This document shows, one piece after another, positions 45,191 through 54,970 of a DNA stretch of 64,000 nt (position 1 is the first letter of the stretch; each line of letters opens with the position of its first letter). The position numbers and the translations under genes are program-made. The DNA lies in assembly GCA_027484025.1 (NCBI GenBank), contig JAIXTI010000197.1, positions 41,098 to 105,097 on the forward strand, in the 5' to 3' direction. The DNA comes from a bacterium (lineage in GTDB: Bacteria; Gemmatimonadota; Gemmatimonadetes; Gemmatimonadales; Gemmatimonadaceae). Under the pieces are notes generated by a model, which did not search any database, was not told where the DNA came from, and was given only the letters and a program-made list of their open reading frames with translations.

Positions 45191-46762
45191 ATGGTAGAGT
45201 CAACGCCCTCCCCCATCCCCATGACACGTCTCCTACGCACTCCGCGGCCATCCCGCGGCGCGACCTTTGCCAACACGGTTGGCGCCCTCCTGCTGCTGAC
45301 GCTCGCTCCCACCAACATCGTCAGTCAGCCCCCGCGCCAACCCGCCTCGTTCGTCATTACCGGCGCACGCATCGCTGACGGCACCGGCGCCCCACTGCGC
45401 GCCGCCAGCGTGCGCGTGCAGGGAGACACCATTGCGGCCATTGGCGCCCTCACGCCGCGCCCGGGTGAGCCGGTCATCGATGGTACCGGCATGGTGCTCG
45501 CCCCGGGGTTCATCGACACGCACAACCACTCGTCGTCGGGCGTGGAAGTCGAACCCGCCGCCGTCTCGCAGGTCTCGCAAGGCATCACCACCATGGCGGT
45601 CGGCCCCGACGGCAGCTCGCCTTGGCCAATTGGCGAGTATCTGAAACGGCTGCGCACCAAGCCGCCCACGGTGAACGTGGTCACCTTTGCCGGACACGCG
45701 ACCATTCGCCGCGAAATCATCGGCTACGACTACAAGCGTCAGGCCACGCCCGCCGAAGTGGAGCGCATGGCCGCGTTGGTCACGCAGGCCATGAACGAAG
45801 GCGCCTTCGGCCTCAGCTCCGGCCTCGAGTACGAAGTGGGGAGCTACTCCGCCACCGACGAAGTGATCACCATGGCGCGCGCCGCCGGCGCCAAGGGTGG
45901 CATCTACACATCGCACATTCGCGATGAAGCCGATCTGGCCATGGAGGCCATCCGCGAAGCCATCACCATTGGCGAGCAGGGCAAGGTGCCCGTGCAAATC
46001 ACGCACATCAAGTTGGGCACCGTGAGCGTGTGGGGGAAAGCCAACGAAGCCGTCGCCTTGGTAGAAGCGGCGCGCAAACGTGGCGTCGATGTCACCGCCG
46101 ATGCATATCCGTACCTCGCCTGGCAGTCTACGCCGCGCGTGCTCATTCCCAACAAGCGCTACACCGACTCAGCCAGCGTGCGGCGCGGACTCGATGACAT
46201 TGGCGGCGCCAAGAACGTGCAAATCACCCGCTGGGGCGCGCACCGCGAGTTCGTGGGCAAGCGACTCGACGAAGCCGCGCGTCTACTTGGCGTGAGCGAC
46301 ATCGAAGCGTACATCCGCTTTCAGGGCGACGAAGAATCCGGGATGATTGGCCATGCGATGACCGAAGCAGACCTGCGCATGTTCTACCGGCAGCCGTGGG
46401 TCATGGTGGCGAGCGACGGCGGCATTGCCAACAATCATCCGCGCGGCGCCGGCACCTTTCCGCGGGTCTTGGGGCAGCTCGTGCGCGAACAACAGTGGAT
46501 GACACTCCCCGAGGCCATTCACAAAATGTCCGGCATGCCGGCGGCGCGATTGGGGCTCCGCGATCGCGGCACACTCAAGCCCGGCATGAAGGCCGACCTC
46601 GTGCTCTTCGATCCGGCCACCGTCATCGATCGCTCCACCTTCGAGCAGCCGCGTGCGCTCTCCACCGGCATTCAGCGCGTCTGGGTGAACGGCACACTGG
46701 TGTGGACGGGCACCGCGGTCACCGACGCGCGCCCGGGACGCGTGCTGTCACGGCAGCAATAA
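45191..46762 (+). CDS. Exported N-acyl-D-amino-acid deacylase family enzyme
   Basis: The 523-residue protein has an N-terminal hydrophobic segment (FANTVGALLLLTLAPTNIVSQ) and the amidohydrolase fold of D-aminoacylases. It has PGFIDTHNHSSSG with the metal His pair, FGLSSGLEYEVGSYS, YTSHIRDEADL, ITHIKLG and the final VMVASDGGIANNHPRGAGTFPRVLG. It removes acyl groups from D-amino acids or related cyclic amides in the envelope. A second ATG at 45221 may be the true start. Confidence 0.93.
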   Translation: MVESTPSPIPMTRLLRTPRPSRGATFANTVGALLLLTLAPTNIVSQPPRQPASFVITGARIADGTGAPLRAASVRVQGDTIAAIGALTPRPGEPVIDGTGMVLAPGFIDTHNHSSSGVEVEPAAVSQVSQGITTMAVGPDGSSPWPIGEYLKRLRTKPPTVNVVTFAGHATIRREIIGYDYKRQATPAEVERMAALVTQAMNEGAFGLSSGLEYEVGSYSATDEVITMARAAGAKGGIYTSHIRDEADLAMEAIREAITIGEQGKVPVQITHIKLGTVSVWGKANEAVALVEAARKRGVDVTADAYPYLAWQSTPRVLIPNKRYTDSASVRRGLDDIGGAKNVQITRWGAHREFVGKRLDEAARLLGVSDIEAYIRFQGDEESGMIGHAMTEADLRMFYRQPWVMVASDGGIANNHPRGAGTFPRVLGQLVREQQWMTLPEAIHKMSGMPAARLGLRDRGTLKPGMKADLVLFDPATVIDRSTFEQPRALSTGIQRVWVNGTLVWTGTAVTDARPGRVLSRQQ

Positions 46763-46796
46763 CGCGCAGTAGCGACACGCAACAGCGCGAACGCAC

Positions 46797-46838
46797 ACGG
46801 GGGGAGGGAGCCGGCACTCGCCGATTCCCTCCCCCCGT
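46797..46838. terminator. Strong hairpin between deacylase and SusD genes
   Basis: A perfect 13-bp stem, ACGGGGGGAGGGA (46797-46809) with TCCCTCCCCCCGT (46826-46838), encloses a 16-nt loop and is followed by CTGTTGTTCG. It sits between convergent genes and can stop transcription from either side. Confidence 0.75.
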
Positions 46839-46877
46839 CTGTTGTTCGCGACAACTGGTTCTACACCTGCACCCCGA

Positions 46878-48263
46878 TCAGTACCCCGGGTTCTGCGTCA
46901 GCTGCGGCGACACGCGCACGTCGCGGAGCGGGATGGGGAAGAGCAGCTGGCCGATGCGGTCCTGAATGCCCTTCACCTGCACCGCACGTCCAAGCCGGAT
47001 GAGGTCCGACCACCGATCGCCCTCGAGCGCGAGTTCGAGGCGACGCTCCAGTTCGATCTGGTTGATCACGTCGGCCTGCGAGGTGACCTGAGTCCCCAAG
47101 GTATGCGGCGCCAGGCCCGCGCGGACGCGCACCTTGTTGTACTGCGCCACCGCCTCAGGAAGACGGTTGAGACGTGCCAGTGCTTCGGCCTTGATGAGCA
47201 CCACTTCGGCCAAACGGATCACATGCACATGCTCCGTGCCCGGACGCGCCGACCACTTTGTTCCGTTGAGCGGACGCGACGCCACATTGCTCGGGCGTAC
47301 ACTCACCGCCTTGCGGATGTCACCGGCCGGGTACGCCGCATCCAACCCGCTGCTCGGCGCCACTTCGGCGCGTCCCACCGAGAGGTAGTAGTTGCTGAGG
47401 CCATTGGTCTCGGTGGCGTTGAAGGCCACACGGAAAATGTCCTCGCTGGTGTTGCTCCCCAGCGCCGAGAAGAGATCGGCGTACGGCACCACCAACGTGT
47501 CACGTCCCGAGAGCACCGAGTTGGCCGCATCCAGCGCCGCCTGATAATCGGCCTGACTGCTGGCGTTCCCGGGCAATCCGGCGCGATAGAAGAGCACGCG
47601 CGCCCGCAACGCGCGCGCCGCGAGCGGTGTGGCGTAACGCGTGTTGGCGGTGTTGCGGGTCAGCGTCTGTGCGCTGTCGAGATCCCGCAGCACTTGCGTA
47701 TACACATCGTTCACCGGCGTCCGCACGTAGGCCTTCGACTCGTCGGGACCCGTCGTGACCTTGGTGGGAATCGGCACCGGCCCCCAGTACTTCACCAGGT
47801 TGTGAAAGCCGAGCGCGCGAATGAAGTACGCCTGCCCCATGATGTCGGAGCGGGTGGCTTCGGGAATGGTGCTCACTTTCGGCACCGCGTCGATGAGCAG
47901 GTTCGCGCGGTTGACGCTGGAGTAGATCGCGGTCCAGTACGCCGTCACTTCCGCGTTGTCCGCCTGCATCCGGTTGGTCTGCATCTCCCCGAGATACTGG
48001 AAGGTGCCCGACCACACGGCGTTGTCGGCGGCAAGGTCGCCTACCAGTACGGCCGAGAGTCCGTAGTAGCTCCCGCTCTGCAATGCGTCGTACGCACCGT
48101 TGAGGGAAGCCGTGGCGGTCGCCGCGTCCTGAATCATCTGGTCCTGCGGGAGCGACGTAACGGGCTCCGTTTGCAGAATGCCGTCGCAGGCAGCCGTAGT
48201 GGCCAACGCAGCCACAGCGGCGAAGCGTGCGAGCGAGCGGGTGCGGGTCTTGAGGGAAGTCAT
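46878..48263 (-). CDS. SusD/RagB family outer-membrane lipoprotein
   Basis: The 461-residue protein is the surface lid that partners the TonB-linked SusC channel encoded upstream. It has a lipobox (ALATTAACDG), the helical TPR-like ALNGAYDALQSGSYYG region, AYFIRALGFHNLVKYWGPVPI, and the C-terminal RLAEVVLIKAEALARLN plus IELERRLELALEGDRWSDLIRLG motifs. It captures a glycan, peptide or other oligomer. An ATG three codons earlier (48272) is possible and would overlap the susC stop. Confidence 0.94.
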   Translation of the reverse strand: MTSLKTRTRSLARFAAVAALATTAACDGILQTEPVTSLPQDQMIQDAATATASLNGAYDALQSGSYYGLSAVLVGDLAADNAVWSGTFQYLGEMQTNRMQADNAEVTAYWTAIYSSVNRANLLIDAVPKVSTIPEATRSDIMGQAYFIRALGFHNLVKYWGPVPIPTKVTTGPDESKAYVRTPVNDVYTQVLRDLDSAQTLTRNTANTRYATPLAARALRARVLFYRAGLPGNASSQADYQAALDAANSVLSGRDTLVVPYADLFSALGSNTSEDIFRVAFNATETNGLSNYYLSVGRAEVAPSSGLDAAYPAGDIRKAVSVRPSNVASRPLNGTKWSARPGTEHVHVIRLAEVVLIKAEALARLNRLPEAVAQYNKVRVRAGLAPHTLGTQVTSQADVINQIELERRLELALEGDRWSDLIRLGRAVQVKGIQDRIGQLLFPIPLRDVRVSPQLTQNPGY

Positions 48264-48265
48264 GA

Positions 48266-51200
48266 TTACCATCCGGCGTTGATGCCCACGGTCCACGTGC
48301 GGGCCAGCGGGTACGCGTAGAAGTCGACACCGAGCGACAGATTCGAGTTGGTGCCGGCCGAGTTGACGTCGGGGTTGTAGCCCGTGTAGTTGGTCCACGT
48401 GGCGAGGTTGCGTCCGCTCACGTAGAGACGGGCGTTGTCGGCGCGCATCTGCTTGGCCAGCGACGCCGGGAGACGCCACCCGAGGGTGACTTCCTGCAGG
48501 CGCACGAACGAGCCGTCTTCGATGAAGCGATCGGACATGAAGCGGGCGCCGCCCGTGCTGCCCATGCGCGGCTGGTTGGTAATGTCGCCCGGCTTCTGCC
48601 AGCGGTTACGCACGTTGCCGAACTTGTTGTCCGACGAGTTGCCGCCGTCATCGGCGAAGAGGCGGTTCATGTTGAGGAGCTCGTTCCCCTGCGTGAACTG
48701 CACGAATGTCCGGACGTCGAATCCTTTCCACTTCACCGAGTTGGTCAGGCCGCCGAAATAGTCGGGCTGTGCGCTGCCCAGATCGGTCGACAGGTCGGCG
48801 GTGACCGGGGCCGTCGTTTCGCCGCCGTTGGCGCTGCGATAGATGGCGTTGCCGGTGGCCGGATCCACCCTCAGGAAGTCGTAGACGAAGAACGTGCCGA
48901 TCGGCTTGCCCACCATGGCCACGCTCGTGAGGCGTCCCGAGGTGGTGGAGTTCACCGGCTGCCCGTCGGAGAGCGCGGTGACGAGGTTGCGATTCCAGGT
49001 GACGTTCAGATCCGTGGTCCACTCGAAGCCGTTGGCGCCGGGACGGCGGATGTTCACCGTCTGCAGCTGCAGGTCGAGACCGCGGTTGCGCAACGAACCG
49101 ACGTTGTCGGCCACGGTGGTGTAACCGCTCGTGGCGGCCACCGGGCGGTTCACCAGCAGGTCGGCCGTGGCGCGGTTGTACCAGTCCACGACGAGGTTCA
49201 CACGACCGCTGAAAAAGCCCAGGTCGGCGCCAACATCCGTTTCGGTGGTGCGCTCCCAACGGAGGTTGGGATTACCCAGCTGCGAGGGTGCGAGCCCGGC
49301 GGTGCCGGCGTACGGGTTGGCGGTGGCCAGCGTGCGGCTGCCGAAGTCGGCAATCTGCTGGTTACCGGTGCCGCCGCGGCTGGCGCGCAGCTTGAGCGTC
49401 ATGAGACGGGAGAGGGCGCTGGCCCAGCTTTCGTCGCTCACCGTCCACGCGCCCGAGAGCGCCGCGAAGTTACCGTAGCGGCTGTTGTCACCGAAGCGCG
49501 ACGAGCCGTCGCGCCGCAGGCTGGCCGTGACCACGTAGCGCTCACGCCACGTCCAGTTGGCCCGGCTGAAGTACGACACGAGCGTGTTCTCGGTCTCGCC
49601 ACCATCGAACACCGAGACTTGCGCCGCGTTGCGCACGTAGCGCTCGAAGCCGGTGGGGAAGCCGGTGCCGGCCACGTAGTTGAAGTTGGTGGAGTTGCGC
49701 TCCTGGCTGGCGCCAGCGGTAATGCGCAGCGTCTGATTGTCGGAGTCGATCAGATCCCAGTTGCCGAACGTTTCGGCCAGGAAGCGATAGGCGCGGGTGC
49801 GTCCGTTCGCGCCTTCGCCGCCCACGCTGGCACTCGCGGCGCGGTCCACCTTGGGGGAGCGCCAACGCAATTCGTCGAGCGAGTAGATGTCACTGCCAAG
49901 GCGCGCCGACAGGTTGATCTTGGGGGAGATCGCGTAGCGCGCTTCCATGTTGCCGAGCGCGCGCAGCGTGGTCACGTTGAGCGCGCTGAACGTGGCCGTG
50001 GCCACCGGGTTGGAGTAGATCAGCCCATTGGCGATACCCGCGAAGCCGAAGACGTTGCCGCGCACCGGCGAGAACGGTTGCATGGCCATCGCGTTCGTCA
50101 CCACGCCATCGATGTTCTGGTCGCCGGGGACGCGATCGTTGGACTCGCGCGTGAGGCCGATGTTGGAGGTGATGGTAAGCTTGCTGGTGGCCTGCGCGTC
50201 GGTGTTGAGACGCACCGCCTGCCGCTGGTAATCGGAGCCGATCACGATGCCCGTTTGCCGCGTGTCGCTGCCGCTGAGGAACATGCGGAGGCGGTCGGTG
50301 CCGCCGCTCACGCTCATGTTCACTTCACTCATGGGCGCCTGACGGAAGATCGCGGACTGCCAGTCGGTGTTGATGCTGTCGGTGCCGGGCGCGAAGCGGG
50401 GCGCGAGTCCCTGGTTGGTGCGCGCCTCGTTCATCACGGCCACGTAGTCGGCCGAGTTGAGCAGATCGAGGGTGCGTTCCACCTTCTGCGACGCCGTGTA
50501 GGCACTCATGTTGAAGCGAAAGCGATTGCCGCCCGCACCACGCTTGGTCGTTATGACCACCACGCCGTTGGAGCCGCGCGAGCCATAGATGGCCGCAGCG
50601 GCGGCGTCCTTGAGGACGTCAATGGAGGCGATGTCGTCGGGGTTGATACCCGAGATGGGCGTCATGCGCTGACCGCTGGTGCCGGTGATCTGCTCGAAGG
50701 TCCCCTGCAGCATGGGGACGCCGTCGATGACATAGAGCGGCTGGCTGCCGGCGTTCAGCGAAGCGGGACCGCGAATGCGCACCGACACACCACCACCGGG
50801 CTCACCGCTGTTCTGCATCACCTGCACGCCCGGGACGCGTCCCTGCAGCGCGTTATCGATGCTGACGACGGGCACCGCCTCGAAGGCGCTGCTGTCGACG
50901 CTGGCGATGGCGTTGCTGACGGTGGCGCGGCGGCTGCTGCCGTAGCCGGTGGCGACGATCGTGCTGAGGACGGCGGCCACGGGGCGCAGCCGGATATCCA
51001 GCGTGGCGGTGCCGCCCGCGGCCAGATCAACGGTCCGCGTGAGGGGGCCAAAGCCGAGGCGCTGAGCGCGCACGGTGACCCGCCCGGCAGGAACGCCGGT
51101 GAGCTGGTAGGCGCCCGTCTCCGAGGTGGCCGCGCGCGCGGCGGCGCCGACGACCGTCATCTGCACGCCCGACACGGGGCGGCCAGTGGAGGAGTCGGTG

Positions 51201-51361
51201 ACGATACCGCGCACCGTGCCGGTTGCCCCCTGCGCGTGCAGAGCGTGGGCGGCCGGTATCATGGCCATCAGCACCCCGGCCAGTGCGATCAGGGGTGCCA
51301 CCCGCGGCAGTGCGGGCGCCCTCCCTGCCACAACAGACCACAACCATCGACGAGCGAGCAT
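48266..51361 (-). CDS. SusC/RagA family TonB-linked outer-membrane channel
   Basis: The 1031-residue protein has a signal peptide (ending LHAQ), a carboxypeptidase-like beta-sandwich (GTVRGIVTDSSTGRPVSGVQM), a plug with NALQGRVPGVQVMQNSGEPG and PLYVIDGVP, and the large barrel ending NAGW. A GGAGGA Shine-Dalgarno precedes ATG 51361 at 6 nt. It imports the nutrient captured by the SusD partner. Size and motif order are normal for SusC. No glycoside hydrolase lies beside the pair, so the substrate may be a peptide or other polymer. Confidence 0.95.
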   Translation of the reverse strand: MLARRWLWSVVAGRAPALPRVAPLIALAGVLMAMIPAAHALHAQGATGTVRGIVTDSSTGRPVSGVQMTVVGAAARAATSETGAYQLTGVPAGRVTVRAQRLGFGPLTRTVDLAAGGTATLDIRLRPVAAVLSTIVATGYGSSRRATVSNAIASVDSSAFEAVPVVSIDNALQGRVPGVQVMQNSGEPGGGVSVRIRGPASLNAGSQPLYVIDGVPMLQGTFEQITGTSGQRMTPISGINPDDIASIDVLKDAAAAAIYGSRGSNGVVVITTKRGAGGNRFRFNMSAYTASQKVERTLDLLNSADYVAVMNEARTNQGLAPRFAPGTDSINTDWQSAIFRQAPMSEVNMSVSGGTDRLRMFLSGSDTRQTGIVIGSDYQRQAVRLNTDAQATSKLTITSNIGLTRESNDRVPGDQNIDGVVTNAMAMQPFSPVRGNVFGFAGIANGLIYSNPVATATFSALNVTTLRALGNMEARYAISPKINLSARLGSDIYSLDELRWRSPKVDRAASASVGGEGANGRTRAYRFLAETFGNWDLIDSDNQTLRITAGASQERNSTNFNYVAGTGFPTGFERYVRNAAQVSVFDGGETENTLVSYFSRANWTWRERYVVTASLRRDGSSRFGDNSRYGNFAALSGAWTVSDESWASALSRLMTLKLRASRGGTGNQQIADFGSRTLATANPYAGTAGLAPSQLGNPNLRWERTTETDVGADLGFFSGRVNLVVDWYNRATADLLVNRPVAATSGYTTVADNVGSLRNRGLDLQLQTVNIRRPGANGFEWTTDLNVTWNRNLVTALSDGQPVNSTTSGRLTSVAMVGKPIGTFFVYDFLRVDPATGNAIYRSANGGETTAPVTADLSTDLGSAQPDYFGGLTNSVKWKGFDVRTFVQFTQGNELLNMNRLFADDGGNSSDNKFGNVRNRWQKPGDITNQPRMGSTGGARFMSDRFIEDGSFVRLQEVTLGWRLPASLAKQMRADNARLYVSGRNLATWTNYTGYNPDVNSAGTNSNLSLGVDFYAYPLARTWTVGINAGW

Positions 51362-51585
51362 GTCTTTCCTCCAGAAGCTGAATGACGAAACTGGTACAAC
51401 ACTCGGGGTGAATCAGATACGTCGCGAGTATACGGTCTCTCGGCCAACTCGGCGAGCGTGAAAACCGGTTTTCCTAGAGGGGGCATGCCCGCACGGCAAC
51501 GACTCGGCGGATCAAGATGGCCGCAGAAGTGAATGACGCCCCCGCATGACCCCACCCCTGCCAACGGGCCACGATCGGGCGGTGA

Positions 51586-53565
51586 TTACGGGCGGCGAAC
51601 GACAATCGGCACGCGCAGCACCGGAGGCGGCTGGTCCCCGCGCGCGTCGGTGGGATACCAATACGTGGTGAAGCGGAGCGCGAGGTCGATTGGCGCGTTT
51701 GGTGGAATGGTTACCTCCACATCGAACGTCTGTCCCGCGCTGACCGTGCGACGTGCCGCGCCCGTACGTTGCTGCGCGACGGGGAGTTCGGCGCCGTCGT
51801 TCGCGAGCGCACGCCAGGTCTGCACCACCGAATCTCGCACGAAAGCCACCGCGATCTGTTCGTCCACCGGAATGCTGACGAACCGTAGCCGATGCGTCCC
51901 GGGCGTCAGCGACAACGGCGCTGGCGTGGTGCGACCGTTGATGGCCAGCGCGCCCGTCTTGGCGTCGCCCAACAATCCCATCACGATCACATGATCGCGC
52001 GTCGTGTCGCGCGGCGCACGAGCCTCTTCCACGATGAGCGCGCCGTACAATCCGGTGGACAGCTCGCTTCCCGCTTCATCGTGCGTGTGGTAGATGAACG
52101 TGCCCACGCGCGCGGGCGTCAGGCGAACGATGAACGAATCGCCCGGCGCGATAGGGGGCCGCACACTGCTCCCCGCTCCACTCCACCCACCAACGCCGTC
52201 GAACCAGCTCTCGATCTCCATGCCGTGCCAGTGCACCGCAAGCGGCGATGCCAAGCGATTCACCACCGTGATGGCGGTCGGTTCGCCGCGATGCAGCACG
52301 AGCGTGGAACCTGGGAATTGCATCGAGTCGGGCGCGGGCGCGGTGGACCCCTGTTGCCACACGAACGAATGCCCCGACGTCGACCCAAAGACGTTGGCAC
52401 GTTGCGTTGCGACCACCCGCAGCGCGCGCACGGCTGGGGCACCGGGATCGCGACCCGACGCGAGTGCGAGCGAACGCGCCGCGCTGCGCCCGGCGCGCGG
52501 CGCCACGTGAATGCCCATCACCAACCCCGCCATGTTCTCCTCGGCGTGATGCACCGACGCCGTGGCATGTGCATTGTCGGACATGGCGGCGCGGGGCTCG
52601 ATCGCTTGCACCAGCGCCATGTGCCGCACGAGGTGGCAATGAAAGAGCCAATTGCCCGGACGCTCCGGGACCCATGTCAGCGACATGGTGCCGTTCGCCC
52701 CAATGCTCTCGGTCACCAGTCGGCGATGCTGCGCCGCAGGCAGGATCGTGTCGAGCTTCCCATCACCGCGTGCGGTCAGCGTGAAGTAGAACCCGTGCAG
52801 ATGCATCGGGTGCTGCGTGGCGCTCGCGTTGATGACGCGCCAGCGCACGGTATCGCCAACGGTGTAGCGCAGCCGTTCGGTGGTCGGCCAACTCGCGCCA
52901 TTGACCATCATTTTGAAGGCCGGATCGTGATGCACGCGCGGATCGTCGTCATCCAACCAGCGGCTGATCAGCAGAATGCGCTCTCCGCGCGGCGGGGGAC
53001 TCCCCGCGGCGTCGACCACCAGGGCGCCAACGAGCGGTCCTTCGCCCTTTTCTCCACTCGGCCAGTCGTCCGGGACCGGCGCAGTCGGGTGCTGCACGGC
53101 AGGACGCACACGCGCCCAGTAGTAGTAGGTGCCCGCGGCGGTGACGCGGAATGTGACCGTGGTCCGAGCGCTCGCCGCCAACACGACGGAGTCCGTGCCG
53201 CGTCCCGCGGCATGGTCCTGCAAGCCGAACACCACCAATGTCACGCCAAGCGTATTGTGCAACGCGACCTGTACGAGTGTCCCCGCTGGCGCCCGCAGGA
53301 GTGGCCCCGGAACCTTGGCCGGCTTCCCGTCCTCGACGAACGCGAACGCCGGCAGGTCGGCACCCGTCGGTCCTTCGGGGCGCCAGCGCACCTCCTGAAT
53401 GCTGAACGAGGCCCGGAGTGTGTCGGCCGCGCGAGTCCCTGCAGCGCGACGGAAATCCTCGAATAGCGCGAGCGGCGGTACGCGAGGACTGTGGTGCGGC
53501 GCGTCAGCGACTCGAAGGCCGGTGACGGCGAGTACAGCAAAGACTAAGGCATTGATGATCGGCAT
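51586..53565 (-). CDS. Multicopper oxidase with permuted copper-site order
   Basis: The 659-residue protein starts with a short hydrophobic signal. Copper motifs appear in an order opposite to laccases. HPMHLHG (252-258) and HCHLVRHM (309-316, type 1 ligands) come first; HWHG (445-448) and YHTHDE (492-497) come second. An additional N-terminal cupredoxin-like domain (about 55-185) has lost the His pairs (VVFGLQDHAAG, YYYWARV). All eight trinuclear-site His and the type 1 set are present, so activity is expected. The start at 53565 gives a plausible export signal. Confidence 0.88.
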   Translation of the reverse strand: MPIINALVFAVLAVTGLRVADAPHHSPRVPPLALFEDFRRAAGTRAADTLRASFSIQEVRWRPEGPTGADLPAFAFVEDGKPAKVPGPLLRAPAGTLVQVALHNTLGVTLVVFGLQDHAAGRGTDSVVLAASARTTVTFRVTAAGTYYYWARVRPAVQHPTAPVPDDWPSGEKGEGPLVGALVVDAAGSPPPRGERILLISRWLDDDDPRVHHDPAFKMMVNGASWPTTERLRYTVGDTVRWRVINASATQHPMHLHGFYFTLTARGDGKLDTILPAAQHRRLVTESIGANGTMSLTWVPERPGNWLFHCHLVRHMALVQAIEPRAAMSDNAHATASVHHAEENMAGLVMGIHVAPRAGRSAARSLALASGRDPGAPAVRALRVVATQRANVFGSTSGHSFVWQQGSTAPAPDSMQFPGSTLVLHRGEPTAITVVNRLASPLAVHWHGMEIESWFDGVGGWSGAGSSVRPPIAPGDSFIVRLTPARVGTFIYHTHDEAGSELSTGLYGALIVEEARAPRDTTRDHVIVMGLLGDAKTGALAINGRTTPAPLSLTPGTHRLRFVSIPVDEQIAVAFVRDSVVQTWRALANDGAELPVAQQRTGAARRTVSAGQTFDVEVTIPPNAPIDLALRFTTYWYPTDARGDQPPPVLRVPIVVRRP

Positions 53566-53609
53566 TGCCGATTATGCGGCCTGCGGCCCGCGCACGCCAC
53601 CGTCGGTGG

Positions 53610-53735
53610 GACCGGGGCGAATCGCCGCGGTCTACTTCGCCGGCATTCGTGAACACGAGGCCCGTGCCGTCGGGACGCCACCAGAGCGACGTCGTGTTGC
53701 CGCGGAGCGTCGACAGCACGCGGGTGTCGCTGCCG
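53610..53735 (-). pseudogene. Fragment of a TolB-like beta-propeller gene
   Basis: Read on the minus strand, this stretch encodes GSDTRVLSTLRGN, then SLWWRPDGTGLVFTNAGEV, a typical propeller blade with the WRPDG turn as in kinase- or peptidase-linked TolB domains. No start, no flanking blades and an in-frame TAA directly before it show that it is a remnant. It abuts the REP-like hairpin. Confidence 0.5.
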
Positions 53736-53743
53736 TCTTAGTT

Positions 53744-53793
53744 AAAGGGGTCAGAGTCGTTGCTTGGAGTCGTTGAACGACTCTGACCCCTTT
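53744..53793. repeat. REP-like hairpin
   Basis: Perfect 18-bp arms, AAAGGGGTCAGAGTCGTT (53744-53761) and its complement (53776-53793), flank a 14-bp loop. The right arm supplies part of the TAA stop of the thioesterase gene. Its sequence is of the GGGGTCAGAGTC...GACTCTGACCCC type often seen as REP or transposase-associated hairpins. Confidence 0.75.
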
Positions 53794-54337
53794 AGCGGAC
53801 CCCTCGAACACCGGCGCCCCGCTCCAACAGCTCCTTATCGCGCGCAAAGAGCTCGGTGACCCACTCGGGTGGCGTCATCGGGCCACGTGCTCCGACAAAG
53901 GTGAGCAGTTCGTCCATCGCCGTCGGCACGTCCCGTTTCCAGATCAGCGCCCGCGTGATACCCAGCGCCCTGAGCTCACCGTGCTGTTCGAAACGATGAA
54001 TGTGGTAGATCCACTTGTCGTCGTAGCCGGCCAGCTCCAGTTCGACCGTGAACCGCGTCCACAGCTTGAGCGGCCGACGATAAATCAGTTTCTGCGAACC
54101 GAGTGTAGGCGCCAATCCTCGTTGCACGACCGCGTCGAACAGCTTCGAGCGCGCGATCATCTCCCATCGGATGAAATCCATGTACATCGGATACTTCGCC
54201 GCCGTCATGACACGAAAGCCGTCACAGTCGAGGAGCCGCACCCGAAATTCCCGACGGATGGTGGAGTCGAAAGCGACCCGCGGTCGCGTGAAACGCGAGG
54301 TGATCGCCCGAGCAACGGCAAACCAGTAGTGGAACAT
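53792..54337 (-). CDS. Acyl-CoA thioesterase-like (hotdog fold) protein
   Basis: The 181-residue protein has the hotdog pattern of the 4HBT/THEM6-like group: FRVRLLDCDGFRVMTAAKYPMYMDFIRWEM, the hotdog strand LIYRRPLKLWTRFTVELELAGYDDKWIYHIHRFEQHGEL and ALGITRALIWKRD. The usual Asp in LLDCDGF region fits a catalytic role. It probably hydrolyses a thioester or is a structural homologue. Its stop codon is within a REP-like hairpin. Confidence 0.8.
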   Translation of the reverse strand: MFHYWFAVARAITSRFTRPRVAFDSTIRREFRVRLLDCDGFRVMTAAKYPMYMDFIRWEMIARSKLFDAVVQRGLAPTLGSQKLIYRRPLKLWTRFTVELELAGYDDKWIYHIHRFEQHGELRALGITRALIWKRDVPTAMDELLTFVGARGPMTPPEWVTELFARDKELLERGAGVRGVR

Positions 54338-54415
54338 GCGTGAGCAGCGAACCGGAAGGCGTTGAAGGGTCGAGCAACAGCGAGAGCCGTCAACCGTAAC
54401 GGCTACGCCGCGTAC

Positions 54416-54970
54416 TCAGCGACGCGTTGGCGGAGTATGCACGATGCACTGAGCTGTTGTCGGTTGAGCGGATGCCGAATCACGCGCGATGACCAACTCG
54501 ACGCGCTCTTCACTGGCCCCGCGGGCACGCGAAACACGAAACCACAGGCCCACGGCAGGCGCGTACAGCTCGTTCTGGTCCGTCGCGCGCACCGTCGTGC
54601 GGTACGCCCGGTCCAGCTCGACGCGTGACGTGCCCACCCCGATGTCTTCGCGTGTCCGATACGCGGGATCGTACACCTCGAGCCACGCTACCCGCAACGT
54701 GCCACACTGCGGATCGGTGAGATGCACCACCACGGCGGGTTCGGCCCCGCGCACAATTCCCAGAGCGGGCAAACACGCCTTTTCGGTACAGATCGTCAGT
54801 TCCATGAGCTGATCGGGAACCACGAGCCGGCGGACTGAATCCCGCGTCATGCCGACCGCGATGTTGCCGGCGCGGCCGCGGGCGAGCACGCGAGACGCAT
54901 CTTGTGCAGAAGCCGGTGCCGCAACACCCGATAGAAGGGCACACCAGAGAAGAGCACGCGAGCGCCGCAT
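54416..54970 (-). CDS. Exported protein of unknown function
   Basis: The 184-residue product has a signal peptide (RALLWCALLSGVAAPASAQ). Its mature domain contains GNIAVGMTRDSVRRLV, a motif recalling small outer-membrane-assembly lipoprotein folds (BamE-like), and conserved Cys (TICTEKACLP, DPQCGTL). The BamE resemblance is only a short helix motif. The ATG at 54970 is chosen to begin at the signal peptide. Confidence 0.6.
   Translation of the reverse strand: MRRSRALLWCALLSGVAAPASAQDASRVLARGRAGNIAVGMTRDSVRRLVVPDQLMELTICTEKACLPALGIVRGAEPAVVVHLTDPQCGTLRVAWLEVYDPAYRTREDIGVGTSRVELDRAYRTTVRATDQNELYAPAVGLWFRVSRARGASEERVELVIARDSASAQPTTAQCIVHTPPTRR

Noticed and set aside
49619..51385. 588-codon open frame on the plus strand opposite susC
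   Set aside because: Same reasoning: composition is typical of antisense translation of a GC-rich gene, with no recognisable motif.
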